In this document: positions 26,143 to 33,377 of the stretch, in pieces
Layout of the letters: each line of letters opens with the position of its first letter
Numbering within the stretch: position 1 is the stretch's first letter
Assembly (NCBI GenBank): GCA_040901765.1
Contig: JBBDYG010000040.1
Location: 62,001-126,000, forward strand
Reading direction: 5' to 3'
Source of the DNA: JBBDYG01 sp040901765
Lineage (GTDB): Bacteria; Planctomycetota; Planctomycetia; Pirellulales; Lacipirellulaceae
DNA: 64,000 nucleotides
The notes under the pieces: generated by a model
Seen by the model: only the letters and a program-made list of their open reading frames with translations
The model's database searches: none
Told to the model about the DNA's origin: nothing
Made by a program: the position numbers and the translations under genes

Positions 26143-27531
26143 ATGAAACCCCTACTCGTATTGCTGCTGCTGGCTCCTCCGGGCGCGCTCTTCGCTGCGG
26201 ATACAGCGAAGTCGGCGAGCAAGCCCAACATCCTTGTGGTCACCATCGATAATCTGGGCTACGCCGATCTCGGCTGTTTTGGCAACCCGCTCGTCAAGAG
26301 TCCAAACATCGACGCCCTCGTGCGCGAGGGGGTGCGCTGCCTCTCGTTCTATTCGGCTTCGCCCACCTGCTCCGCCTCGCGCGGATCGCTGCTCACCGGT
26401 CGCTATCCGCAGCGAAACGGCCTCAACATCCAGTTGCCCGGCATCGAGGGCAACTGGGGAGTGGGGCTTGCACCACGTGAGACGCTCAAACCCGCTTATC
26501 TCAAGCCCGCCGGTTATGCCTCGGGTTGTTTCGGCAAGTGGAACGTCGGATTTGCTCCGGGCACGCGTCCCACCGAGGAAGGCTTCGACGAATTCATTGG
26601 CTTCCCGAGCGGCCAAATCGATTACTATACTTACAAATACCTGGGCCGACACACGCTCTACAAGGGGACCGAGGAGTTCCATTCTGATCAATACGCCACG
26701 GACCTCTGGGCCGATTCGGCGGTTGATTTCATCAAGCGCCATGCGGCCCGGCCCTTCTTCATTTATCTTCCCTTCAATGCGCCCCACTCGGTCGATCCCG
26801 GCAACTACAAGCCCGGCGAACCCGTGCGTTTCAAAGTGCCTGACAAATACCTCGCACTTTACGGCAGCAAACCCGACGAAGAGAGCGACCGCATTCGCTA
26901 CTTTGCCGTTCTGTCGGCCATGGATGATGCACTGGGTCGAGTGCTCCGCACGCTCGACGAAATGAAGCTTCGCGACAACACGCTCGTCGTCTTCTACAAC
27001 GACAACGGAGCCAACACGAGCCGCGAGCACGGCCTCAAATTCGCTTCCAATGCGCCATTCCGCGGTGGCCGGCCCGACTGCTGGGAAGGTGGCATCCGCG
27101 TCCCCGCGATCTTCCGCTGGCCCAACCGGCTCCCGGCTGACGTTGATTGCCACGAGCCTCTGATCGCAACCGACATCCTGCCGATGATCCTCAGTGCAGC
27201 AGGGGTGCCGGCTCCCAAAGAGCGCGTTTTCGACGGCATCGATCCCACCGCCGTCCTCGCCGGGCGGACACCCGCTCCCGATCGCACGCTGTTCTGGGAA
27301 TACGAGTCCCAGGCTGCCGTCCGCCACGGTCGCTTCAAACTCATGCGTCCGGTGCGGGACAAACCGTTCGAACTCTACGATGTGGTCGCCGATCCAGGAG
27401 AACTTCGAAACATCGCAGCAAAGCATCCCGACGTCGTGACTCGCCTCACCGCTGCATATCAGAACTGGCTTGTCGATGTGAAGCGCGATGCCAGCGAACC
27501 TGCGCCTAGACCGTCGAAAGGGAAGAATTAA
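26143..27531 (+). CDS. Sulfatase (type I, formylglycine-dependent)
   Basis: The 462-residue secreted protein has a signal peptide of about 19 residues. The catalytic motif is CSASRGSLLTG with Cys76, which matches C-x-A/P-x-R and should be converted to formylglycine. The first metal site reads TIDNLGYADLGC, with Asn where most sulfatases have a second Asp. Other signatures are FGKWNVGFAPG and YNDNGANTS. It is the first of two tandem sulfatases with near-identical C-termini (DVKRDASEPAPRP), so they arose by duplication. It probably desulfates an extracellular glycan. Confidence 0.93.
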   Translation: MKPLLVLLLLAPPGALFAADTAKSASKPNILVVTIDNLGYADLGCFGNPLVKSPNIDALVREGVRCLSFYSASPTCSASRGSLLTGRYPQRNGLNIQLPGIEGNWGVGLAPRETLKPAYLKPAGYASGCFGKWNVGFAPGTRPTEEGFDEFIGFPSGQIDYYTYKYLGRHTLYKGTEEFHSDQYATDLWADSAVDFIKRHAARPFFIYLPFNAPHSVDPGNYKPGEPVRFKVPDKYLALYGSKPDEESDRIRYFAVLSAMDDALGRVLRTLDEMKLRDNTLVVFYNDNGANTSREHGLKFASNAPFRGGRPDCWEGGIRVPAIFRWPNRLPADVDCHEPLIATDILPMILSAAGVPAPKERVFDGIDPTAVLAGRTPAPDRTLFWEYESQAAVRHGRFKLMRPVRDKPFELYDVVADPGELRNIAAKHPDVVTRLTAAYQNWLVDVKRDASEPAPRPSKGKN

Positions 27532-28972
27532 CCGACCAGCCAACCATTCCAAGTCACACCGTGAAACACATCCCCCGCCTCACCTCGCCGTCCTTTTGCT
27601 GGCTCCATCCGCCGCGATGCACGCCGGCGATTTGCCGAAGCTCACTCAACCCAACATCATCCTGATGTATGCCGACAACCTCGGCTACGGCGACCTCGGC
27701 TGCTACGGGAACGAGGAGATCAAGACCCCGCGCATCGACCAACTCGCGCGCGAGGGCGTGCGCTGCACCGACTTTTACGTCGTCTCATCGACTTGCACCG
27801 TCTCGCGCGGCGCACTGCTTACGGGCCGCTACCCATTGCGCAACGGCCTGACGCACCAACTCGTGACCAGCGAGAACTGGACGGGCATCGGCCTGCCCCA
27901 TCGCGAGCGGATCATTCCGCAGTATCTCAAAGACGCAGGCTACGCGACGGCTTGCTTTGGCAAATGGAACATCGGCTTCGCGCCCGGCAGCCGGCCCACG
28001 GAGCGCGGCTTCGACGAGTTCCTCGGCTGCCGCTCAGGCAACATTCACTACTTCAAGCACACCTACCACGGTGACTACGACATCTTCAAGGGCACCGAGC
28101 GGCATCCGATCGAGGGCTACAGCACCGACATCTTCGCCGACGCCGCGTGCGACTTCATCCGCCGCAACACGGCGAAACCGTGGTTCGTTTACCTGCCGTT
28201 CAACGCGCCGCATTGCGTGACCACGGTGAACACCGCGCCCGGCGAAAAGCCCGAGTGGCACGTGCCCAGCAAGTATCTGGAACGCTACGGCTGGGCCGCC
28301 GATGACAGCACCGAGAAGCACTGCTACCTGGCCCTGCTCACCGCACTCGACGACGCCGTGGGCCGCGTGCTCGATACGCTCGATGCACAGGGCCTGCGCG
28401 ACAACACGCTCGTGATGTTCATTTCCGACATGGGTGCGCTCCAGCGGCCCGCACAAGGGCTGGGCGTGGCGTCGAACGATCCGTTCCGCGATGGCGCCCC
28501 TTCGCTCTACGAAGGTGGCGTTCGTGTCCCCGCCATCTTCCGCTGGCCTGGTAAGATCAAACCGAGCACCGAGTCCCGCGAACTGCTTAGCCAACTCGAC
28601 GTGCTGCCGCTGTGCCTCGCCGCCGGCGGGGCCACGCCGTTCAAAGACCGCGTGCTGGATGGACGCAACCCGCTTCCCGCATTGACCGGAGCCGCCCCAT
28701 CGCCCCACGAGCGTCTCGTCTTCATGGTTCGCAACTCCGCCGCTCTGCGCCACGGCGACCTCAAAATCGTGCGCAACACGGCGACCGATCCGTGGGAACT
28801 CTACGACCTTGCCCGAGACCCCGCCGAATCAAAGGATCTTGCCGCCCATCGCGACGCCGATGTGGCGCGATTGGACGACCAGTTTCAAAACTGGCTCGCC
28901 GATGTGAAACGCGACGCCAGCGAGCCGGCTCCCAGACCCGTGAAACCAAGTTCGACACCCTTGCGACGGTGA
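27488..28972 (+). CDS. Sulfatase, tandem paralogue with uncertain start
   Basis: The catalytic motif is CTVSRGALLTG (Cys codon at 27794), with Val in place of the usual Pro/Ala. The metal site YADNLGYGDLGC again has Asn. The reading frame has no good start. A signal-peptide-like stretch LAVLLLAPSAAMHAG is in frame, but the GTG at 27561 that begins KHIPR lies one frame away. ATG 27488 lies inside the preceding gene and gives a long unlikely N-terminus; ATG 27617 would remove most of the signal. A one-base indel near 27580 would explain this. Otherwise the gene is complete and ends like its tandem partner. Confidence 0.85.
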   Translation: MPANLRLDRRKGRINRPANHSKSHRETHPPPHLAVLLLAPSAAMHAGDLPKLTQPNIILMYADNLGYGDLGCYGNEEIKTPRIDQLAREGVRCTDFYVVSSTCTVSRGALLTGRYPLRNGLTHQLVTSENWTGIGLPHRERIIPQYLKDAGYATACFGKWNIGFAPGSRPTERGFDEFLGCRSGNIHYFKHTYHGDYDIFKGTERHPIEGYSTDIFADAACDFIRRNTAKPWFVYLPFNAPHCVTTVNTAPGEKPEWHVPSKYLERYGWAADDSTEKHCYLALLTALDDAVGRVLDTLDAQGLRDNTLVMFISDMGALQRPAQGLGVASNDPFRDGAPSLYEGGVRVPAIFRWPGKIKPSTESRELLSQLDVLPLCLAAGGATPFKDRVLDGRNPLPALTGAAPSPHERLVFMVRNSAALRHGDLKIVRNTATDPWELYDLARDPAESKDLAAHRDADVARLDDQFQNWLADVKRDASEPAPRPVKPSSTPLRR

Positions 28973-29004
28973 ACTTCATTCCTCCGACGGGAGAGAAGAA
29001 CGCC

Positions 29005-29136
29005 ATGTCCGTCCATGCCTTCTACGTCGACGACAACACCTGGTGTGCGCGCGTTTACGTCAACGAGACTGGAAACTCGAACTGGTCTTCCGCCTGCAAA
29101 ACCGACAAGGGACTCGACGGCAACTATCTGCGGTAA
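29005..29136 (+). CDS. Possible 43-residue small protein
   Basis: An ATG with a GGGAGAG ribosome-binding site nine bases upstream opens a 43-codon frame with a reasonable composition (two Cys, three Trp). It overlaps the convergent beta-propeller gene by 13 bases. It may be a small protein or a truncated fragment of a larger gene. I recognise no family. Confidence 0.3.
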   Translation: MSVHAFYVDDNTWCARVYVNETGNSNWSSACKTDKGLDGNYLR

Positions 29137-30977
29137 CGCCGCGACAATCCGACCATTCCGAACAGCCCCAGAATGCAGAGGATGGGCGTCGCCGGCTCGG
29201 GAACGGGGCTTATTAGTTGCCAGGGCAGTCGCCCGCCGCCGTATCCGAAGGGGAGCAACAGCCGCTCGTTGCTGCCGTCGGCGTTCATGATCCACGTCTC
29301 TACTCGAACACCGCTGCGGCCGGTCTCGAAGATGATGTAACGGCCGTCGGGCGACCAGGCGGGGTTGTCGCTGTTGTGTTGGCCGGGGCCGTCCGTGAGT
29401 TGCAGCCGATTGCTGCCGTCGGCGTCCATCACCCAGATTTCGCCGTGCTGGCTCTCGATGCCCGACCAGAAGGCGATCTTGCTGCCGTCGGGCGACCAGA
29501 CGGGAACGTTGGCGTCAGGGAAGTCGGGCGAGAGAGATTGGGTCAGTTGCCGGACGTTGCCGCCGTCGGCGTCCATGACGTACGTCTGGAACGTCCCGCT
29601 GCGGTTCGAAGCAAAGGCAATCTGGCTTTCGTCGGGCGACCAGGAGGGGGCATTGCTCCCCTGCGAATCGGCACCGGGCGTCGTCGTCAATTGCAATTGG
29701 TCGCCGCCGTCGGCGTTCATCGCCCAGATCTCGGTTTGTCCGCTGCGGGCAGAGCTAAAGGCGATGCGCGAGTTGTCAGGCGACCAGGAAGGCACACCAT
29801 TCGACCACCGGGCTTGGGACATCTCATCCGCATCGGCCGGAAGGCGGGTCAATTGCAATTCGTTGCCGCCGTCGGCGTCCATGACCCAGATCTCGAATTT
29901 GCCGGTGCGGCTCGACGCGAACGCAATCTGCTCGCCATCAAAAGACCAGGCCGGAAAGGAGTTGTTCCCTTCCGAATCTGTCAACTGACGGCGTTGTCCG
30001 CCCTGTGGATCGGTGGAGAACATCTGCACAGAACCGTTTGTATCGGCAGCCTGGTAAACGATCAGCCCAGCAAGATCGCCGGCGCTTGCCTGAGGAATCC
30101 ACTTCGGGGTGACCGCATACTGTTTGATCCGCAGCGGGGCTTGGTCTGGGTCATGGTCATTGACGATGGAGGCGCCCCACCAGTCGTCCGTATCGCTCAT
30201 CTCCATGTAGACGATCCGGTCGCCTTGCCAGTTCGGGATGATGGAGATGGAGCCGGGTTCGGTGAGCCGCAGGAGCGAGCCCGTGCCGTCCACGTTCGCC
30301 ACCGCAATATCATGTGCGGTGTTGAGCCCTCCGACCCCGGGCCAGTTGGGCGCCACGTCCGCCTCCACGTCCCCATCGTTGATGAGGTTGAGCTTGGTCA
30401 GAGTTGAGCCATCGAGCGCGATCTTGCAGATGTCAAGGGAGTTGGCGAAGCCGGACGTATCGGTCCCTGCTTGCACTTCATGGCACCCGCCGTAGATATA
30501 TCCATCCACACTGATGTCGATGCCCCCTCCGCCCAGCGAGTGAAAGTCCGGCGCCACGATCTGTTCGGTGGCGTTTTGCAAATCAAAAAGGTAGGTAACC
30601 GACCCCTTCGCATTCGTGGGGTCCGGCCGATTGGCGACAATGTAGTGGCGATCAAACGAGACCGCCACGTGCTCGTAATTGCGCGACGTATCAAAGGTGA
30701 GCTGGGTCGCATTGCTGCCATCATCGTCCATGACCCAGATGTGCGAGAATCCGCCGCCCGGAACCACGGGTAGTCCATCGGGAGGGATGCCGGTTGGCAT
30801 CAGATATACGATATCGGCGCTCGCGGGAATTGCCCCTAAGTTTACACTGACCGGCGGGGAGAGATACGTGCCGGGCATGGCCTGTACCGGCTCACCAGCG
30901 CGAGAAGACGCGATCGGAAGCCAGGCCGCAGGAAGCACAAGAGTGATTACCAAGATCGTCAGGAATAACTTTGACAC
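29124..30977 (-). CDS. TolB-like PD40 beta-propeller protein with PEP-CTERM signal
   Basis: The 617-residue secreted protein starts at GTG 30977 (AGAAGGGG upstream). After a signal peptide it has at least six WD40-like PD40 blades of the form PSWSPDxSxIAFxSxRSG...IWxMDADGGNxxQLT. It ends with PVPEPATPILCILGLFGMVG and arginines, a PEP-CTERM signal. Beta-propellers of this type bind partners or glycans; no enzyme motif is visible. It follows the sigma/anti-sigma/LTXXQ genes on the same strand by about 90 bp, so it may be in the same transcription unit. Confidence 0.9.
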   Translation of the reverse strand: MSKLFLTILVITLVLPAAWLPIASSRAGEPVQAMPGTYLSPPVSVNLGAIPASADIVYLMPTGIPPDGLPVVPGGGFSHIWVMDDDGSNATQLTFDTSRNYEHVAVSFDRHYIVANRPDPTNAKGSVTYLFDLQNATEQIVAPDFHSLGGGGIDISVDGYIYGGCHEVQAGTDTSGFANSLDICKIALDGSTLTKLNLINDGDVEADVAPNWPGVGGLNTAHDIAVANVDGTGSLLRLTEPGSISIIPNWQGDRIVYMEMSDTDDWWGASIVNDHDPDQAPLRIKQYAVTPKWIPQASAGDLAGLIVYQAADTNGSVQMFSTDPQGGQRRQLTDSEGNNSFPAWSFDGEQIAFASSRTGKFEIWVMDADGGNELQLTRLPADADEMSQARWSNGVPSWSPDNSRIAFSSARSGQTEIWAMNADGGDQLQLTTTPGADSQGSNAPSWSPDESQIAFASNRSGTFQTYVMDADGGNVRQLTQSLSPDFPDANVPVWSPDGSKIAFWSGIESQHGEIWVMDADGSNRLQLTDGPGQHNSDNPAWSPDGRYIIFETGRSGVRVETWIMNADGSNERLLLPFGYGGGRLPWQLISPVPEPATPILCILGLFGMVGLSRRYRR

Positions 30978-31069
30978 TGCTTATTTCCCCTTCTGCCCAA
31001 CTGTGTTGGAGGCGGCTCCGAATAGTTCCTCCAGGTCTCGTTGTCGTTGCAAATTAGTTGCCCGAGCCG

Positions 31070-31744
31070 TCACTGAGCCGTCGACGGCTCGAGCTTCTGG
31101 AGTGAGTCATCCAACAGCGCCTCGGCTTCGGAGATCTTGCCTTGTTGCATCAGCTTGGGGAACGCCTGCATCTGTTCGGCCACTTGGTACGGCGGTTGGC
31201 CGAACTTCACGCGCTGCTCAACAAGTTGTTGCACGCGCAGCAGCTTGCTGTGCAGCCTTTGCTGCAACTGCTGTTGCGCCTTGCTCATTTCCTGCTTAAC
31301 GTCTTGCAATCGCGTCAGCTGTTCTGCCGTCAATTGTTTACGAATCCGAAACATCGTGGCCAATTGCAGTCGCTTGAGCAGACGTTCCTGTTCCAGCACC
31401 TTGTCCAACTGAGCAAGCAATTGCGTCTCATCAGTCGTGCTTTGCGGAATGAGGCGGCCGAGGGCAGACATTTCGTTCCGGAGCAGCGCTTCCTGGGCAG
31501 GTAGCTGCTCCTGGAGAGTCTTGACGTGCGTCGCGATGGCTTCCCGCTGTTCCTCTGAGAGTCCTAGTTTTTCGTGTTGCTGCTGAATGAAATCGGGGGG
31601 AAACAGGTGATCCTCCAACGGATTCTCCTGGGGGAGTTCCGGCGGATTAGCCGGCGCCGCCGGCTGTTGGGCAAGTGTCCCGTCGCCGCTATGCACGCCT
31701 AAGATAGCCGCTAGGAATAACATCAATCGAAATTCTCGAAACAT
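31070..31744 (-). CDS. Secreted LTXXQ/CpxP-like helical protein
   Basis: The 224-residue protein has a signal peptide (MFREFRLMLFLAAILGVHSG) and a glutamine-rich, mostly helical body. The segment LGLSEEQREAIATHVKTLQEQL and the later QLTAEQLTRLQDVKQEM resemble the LTxxQ motifs of Spy/CpxP/heavy-metal-sensor proteins. Such periplasmic proteins sense or buffer envelope stress and metals. It is the third gene of a sigma / anti-sigma / LTXXQ cluster, starting 17 bases after the anti-sigma stop. The start at 31744 gives the signal peptide. Confidence 0.72.
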   Translation of the reverse strand: MFREFRLMLFLAAILGVHSGDGTLAQQPAAPANPPELPQENPLEDHLFPPDFIQQQHEKLGLSEEQREAIATHVKTLQEQLPAQEALLRNEMSALGRLIPQSTTDETQLLAQLDKVLEQERLLKRLQLATMFRIRKQLTAEQLTRLQDVKQEMSKAQQQLQQRLHSKLLRVQQLVEQRVKFGQPPYQVAEQMQAFPKLMQQGKISEAEALLDDSLQKLEPSTAQ

Positions 31745-31761
31745 GGCTTGTTTCCCTTTCG

Positions 31762-32172
31762 TCAATTGGTCAATGGTTGGAATTCCAACCGAGACAAGGA
31801 AAATTGGGGATTCAGTTCGGGTTTCAGCAAATAGTCCGTCGGAGAGCTCCAGGCCACAATCGACGGGTCGCGAAATCGCTCGGTAAGCAGGGCCGAGAGC
31901 ATGTCGAAGTGGATCGGTTCCAAACGGCTACCATCGACCAAGCGCTCGGTTTCTGTTGGACGAGGCGACAGCACCAGCATGACCACCATCACCATTGCAG
32001 CGGCGAGACTCAGCGCGGCGGCGGCCATTCGCCACCCGGCCCAACGGCGCCGGGGCTTGTCCCGCCGCGACAGAGCAACGTTCCAATCGTGAGCAAAAGA
32101 CGGCGCGTTGCGCTCATCTTCCTCTCTCAGTTGTTGGAACAGCTTTCTAGTTCTCTCATCTTCCCGCTTCAT
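31762..32172 (-). CDS. Probable membrane anti-sigma factor
   Basis: The 136-residue protein has a charged cytoplasmic N-terminus (MKREDERTRKLFQQLREEDERNAPSFAHDW), one membrane helix (about residues 49-69, MAAAALSLAAAMVMVVMLVL), and a 65-residue extracytoplasmic tail. It overlaps the upstream ECF sigma gene by about 17 bases, so translation is coupled. Position and topology fit an anti-sigma factor. No zinc HxxxCxxC motif is present, so it is not a ZAS-type anti-sigma. A GTG three bases upstream is an alternative start. Confidence 0.72.
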   Translation of the reverse strand: MKREDERTRKLFQQLREEDERNAPSFAHDWNVALSRRDKPRRRWAGWRMAAAALSLAAAMVMVVMLVLSPRPTETERLVDGSRLEPIHFDMLSALLTERFRDPSIVAWSSPTDYLLKPELNPQFSLSRLEFQPLTN

Positions 32173-32701
32173 CACTGAATTCCACTCCTTTCATCAGTTG
32201 CCGCAGCCGTTGTTTTCCCCGTTCGTAATGAGTCCGCGTCGAGCCCAGCGAAACTCCCATGACTTCGGCAGCCTCCGCCAGACTGAGGTCGTGATAAAAG
32301 ACCAGTTGCAGGACCTCGCGCTGTCGCTGCGGCAATTCAGCCAGCGCCCGGCAAAACAACGCGCGAATCTCCGAGCGATGGATCGCTTCATCCGGACTCT
32401 CCCCGCAGGCCGTGCGCCCGATGGTCTCCTCGTATCTCTCCATTCGGAGCCGGCGCAGCCAGTGCCGCCGCCGCTCATCAATTGCCGTCCTGCGGATCAC
32501 GGCGAACAGCCATGTCTTAAACGAGGCCCGTCCGTTGAACCGCGCCTTGCCTTCGAGCGCCTTGAGATAGACGGCTTGCAGCACGTTCTCAGCTTCCGCC
32601 GGGTTGCGCGCGCAACAACTCAGCGCCCAGCCATTGCTTTCGCAATGGTGTTTTTCCAACTCGGCCCGCAGCTCGTAATTGTTCAACTCCGCGGCCCGCA
32701 A
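32156..32701 (-). CDS. ECF-type RNA polymerase sigma factor
   Basis: The 181-residue protein has sigma region 2 (NPAEAENVLQAVYLKALEGKARFNGRASFKTWLFAVIRRTAIDERRR) and region 4 (LAELPQRQREVLQLVFYHDLSLAEAAEVMGVSLGSTRTHYERGKQRL), the usual two ECF domains. It should direct polymerase to envelope-stress-type promoters and is probably held by the overlapping downstream membrane protein. The first codon is TTG without a clear ribosome-binding site, so the N-terminus is uncertain by some residues. Confidence 0.9.
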   Translation of the reverse strand: MRAAELNNYELRAELEKHHCESNGWALSCCARNPAEAENVLQAVYLKALEGKARFNGRASFKTWLFAVIRRTAIDERRRHWLRRLRMERYEETIGRTACGESPDEAIHRSEIRALFCRALAELPQRQREVLQLVFYHDLSLAEAAEVMGVSLGSTRTHYERGKQRLRQLMKGVEFSDEAGR

Positions 32702-32800
32702 GATTGTTTTTGTTTGTCGCGTGAAATTAGTCGTTTGGCCGGGGCAAGTATATGACAGGAAGTTTTGAAAAGGGCCTCCTCACCAGAATCTGTGGGTGAA

Positions 32801-32908
32801 TTCCGGCTCCATCTCGTGAAAGTATTGCTTGCGGAAACCGACCTGACATTGGATCGGATTGCGCGTCGTACTCGTTTTGCTAACTTGCAGTATCTCGTCG
32901 AACTGTTT
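32801..32908 (+). pseudogene. Fragment of a XylR-type (AraC HTH) regulator
   Basis: The frame reads FRLHLVKVLLAETDLTLDRI, then ARRTRFANLQYLVELF, which matches the AraC helix-turn-helix of the intact XylR protein encoded at 60822-62108 (VQLDQVKRLLADTDFSLSQIADRTGFKHPQYMAELF). Only the HTH remains; no sensory domain or start is present. It is a relic next to the sulfatase relic at 33062-33298. Confidence 0.78.
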
Positions 32909-32980
32909 CACATCCGGTTCGTCGTGGTGCCCGGCCAAAACCGCGAGCAGGCTGGCCGTCCTGATGATTGTCGCGGAGCC

Positions 32981-33045
32981 GTGTCCCACTGGCTCCGCCA
33001 GTGTTTCACCATATCGTTACACACTGGCAGAGCCAGTGGCACCAC
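32981..33045. repeat. REP-like palindrome, family B, copy 2
   Basis: Arms containing CCCACTGGCTCCGCCAGTGT and ACACTGGCAGAGCCAGTGGC lie around a 16-base loop. This is the same family as 6442-6493. It separates the XylR relic from the sulfatase relic. Confidence 0.8.
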
Positions 33046-33061
33046 CAACGTGAAAAACGCT

Positions 33062-33298
33062 TTAGTCGATTCGTTTCAGCCACAGTCGATTGAGCGCCAT
33101 CAGTTGCTTACCCGGTATCTTCTCTGCTTTCACGCGAATGGTCGCGTCTCCCGCTGGCAGTTCGATCGTGCCAACGGTGCGTGACATGAATGTGTCGGCG
33201 GTTGGCGTGGCTTCGACCGTGCCCGTGCGTCGTTACCTCGCCCACACTAACCGAGAACGCTCCGCCGGCATCCGCTTGGCCGCAACCGTTGGCCACGG
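33062..33298 (-). pseudogene. C-terminal relic of a sulfatase (carbohydrate-binding end)
   Basis: This segment is a near copy of 37199-37432, the 3' end of the intact sulfatase gene. It includes the stop position, the phrase CGQADAGGAFSVSVG, and the NRLWLKRID-type ending. One single-base indel breaks the frame. No catalytic part precedes it. It represents the tail of a second, deleted sulfatase or a partial duplication of the neighbour. Confidence 0.85.
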
Positions 33299-33377
33299 GT
33301 GGAAAAGGGGATATTGTGGACATTGTACATTTTCCCCTAAAGTAGAATGTCCCCGCTTCCAAAACAAGGATATTTTG

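Noticed and set aside
24594..27552. Long minus-strand frames opposite the DUF1501 gene and the first sulfatase
   Set aside because: Both are shadows of conserved plus-strand genes; arginine/alanine/valine-rich translations with no domain.
32765..33184. A continuous 139-codon plus-strand gene
   Set aside because: Only residues 13-48 match an AraC HTH. The rest runs through a REP and the antisense of a sulfatase relic, so it is not one protein.
33090..33377. N-terminal extension of the PL6 frame upstream of 33378
   Set aside because: This part is the antisense of the sulfatase relic; ATG 33378 with AAGGA upstream starts a proper signal peptide.
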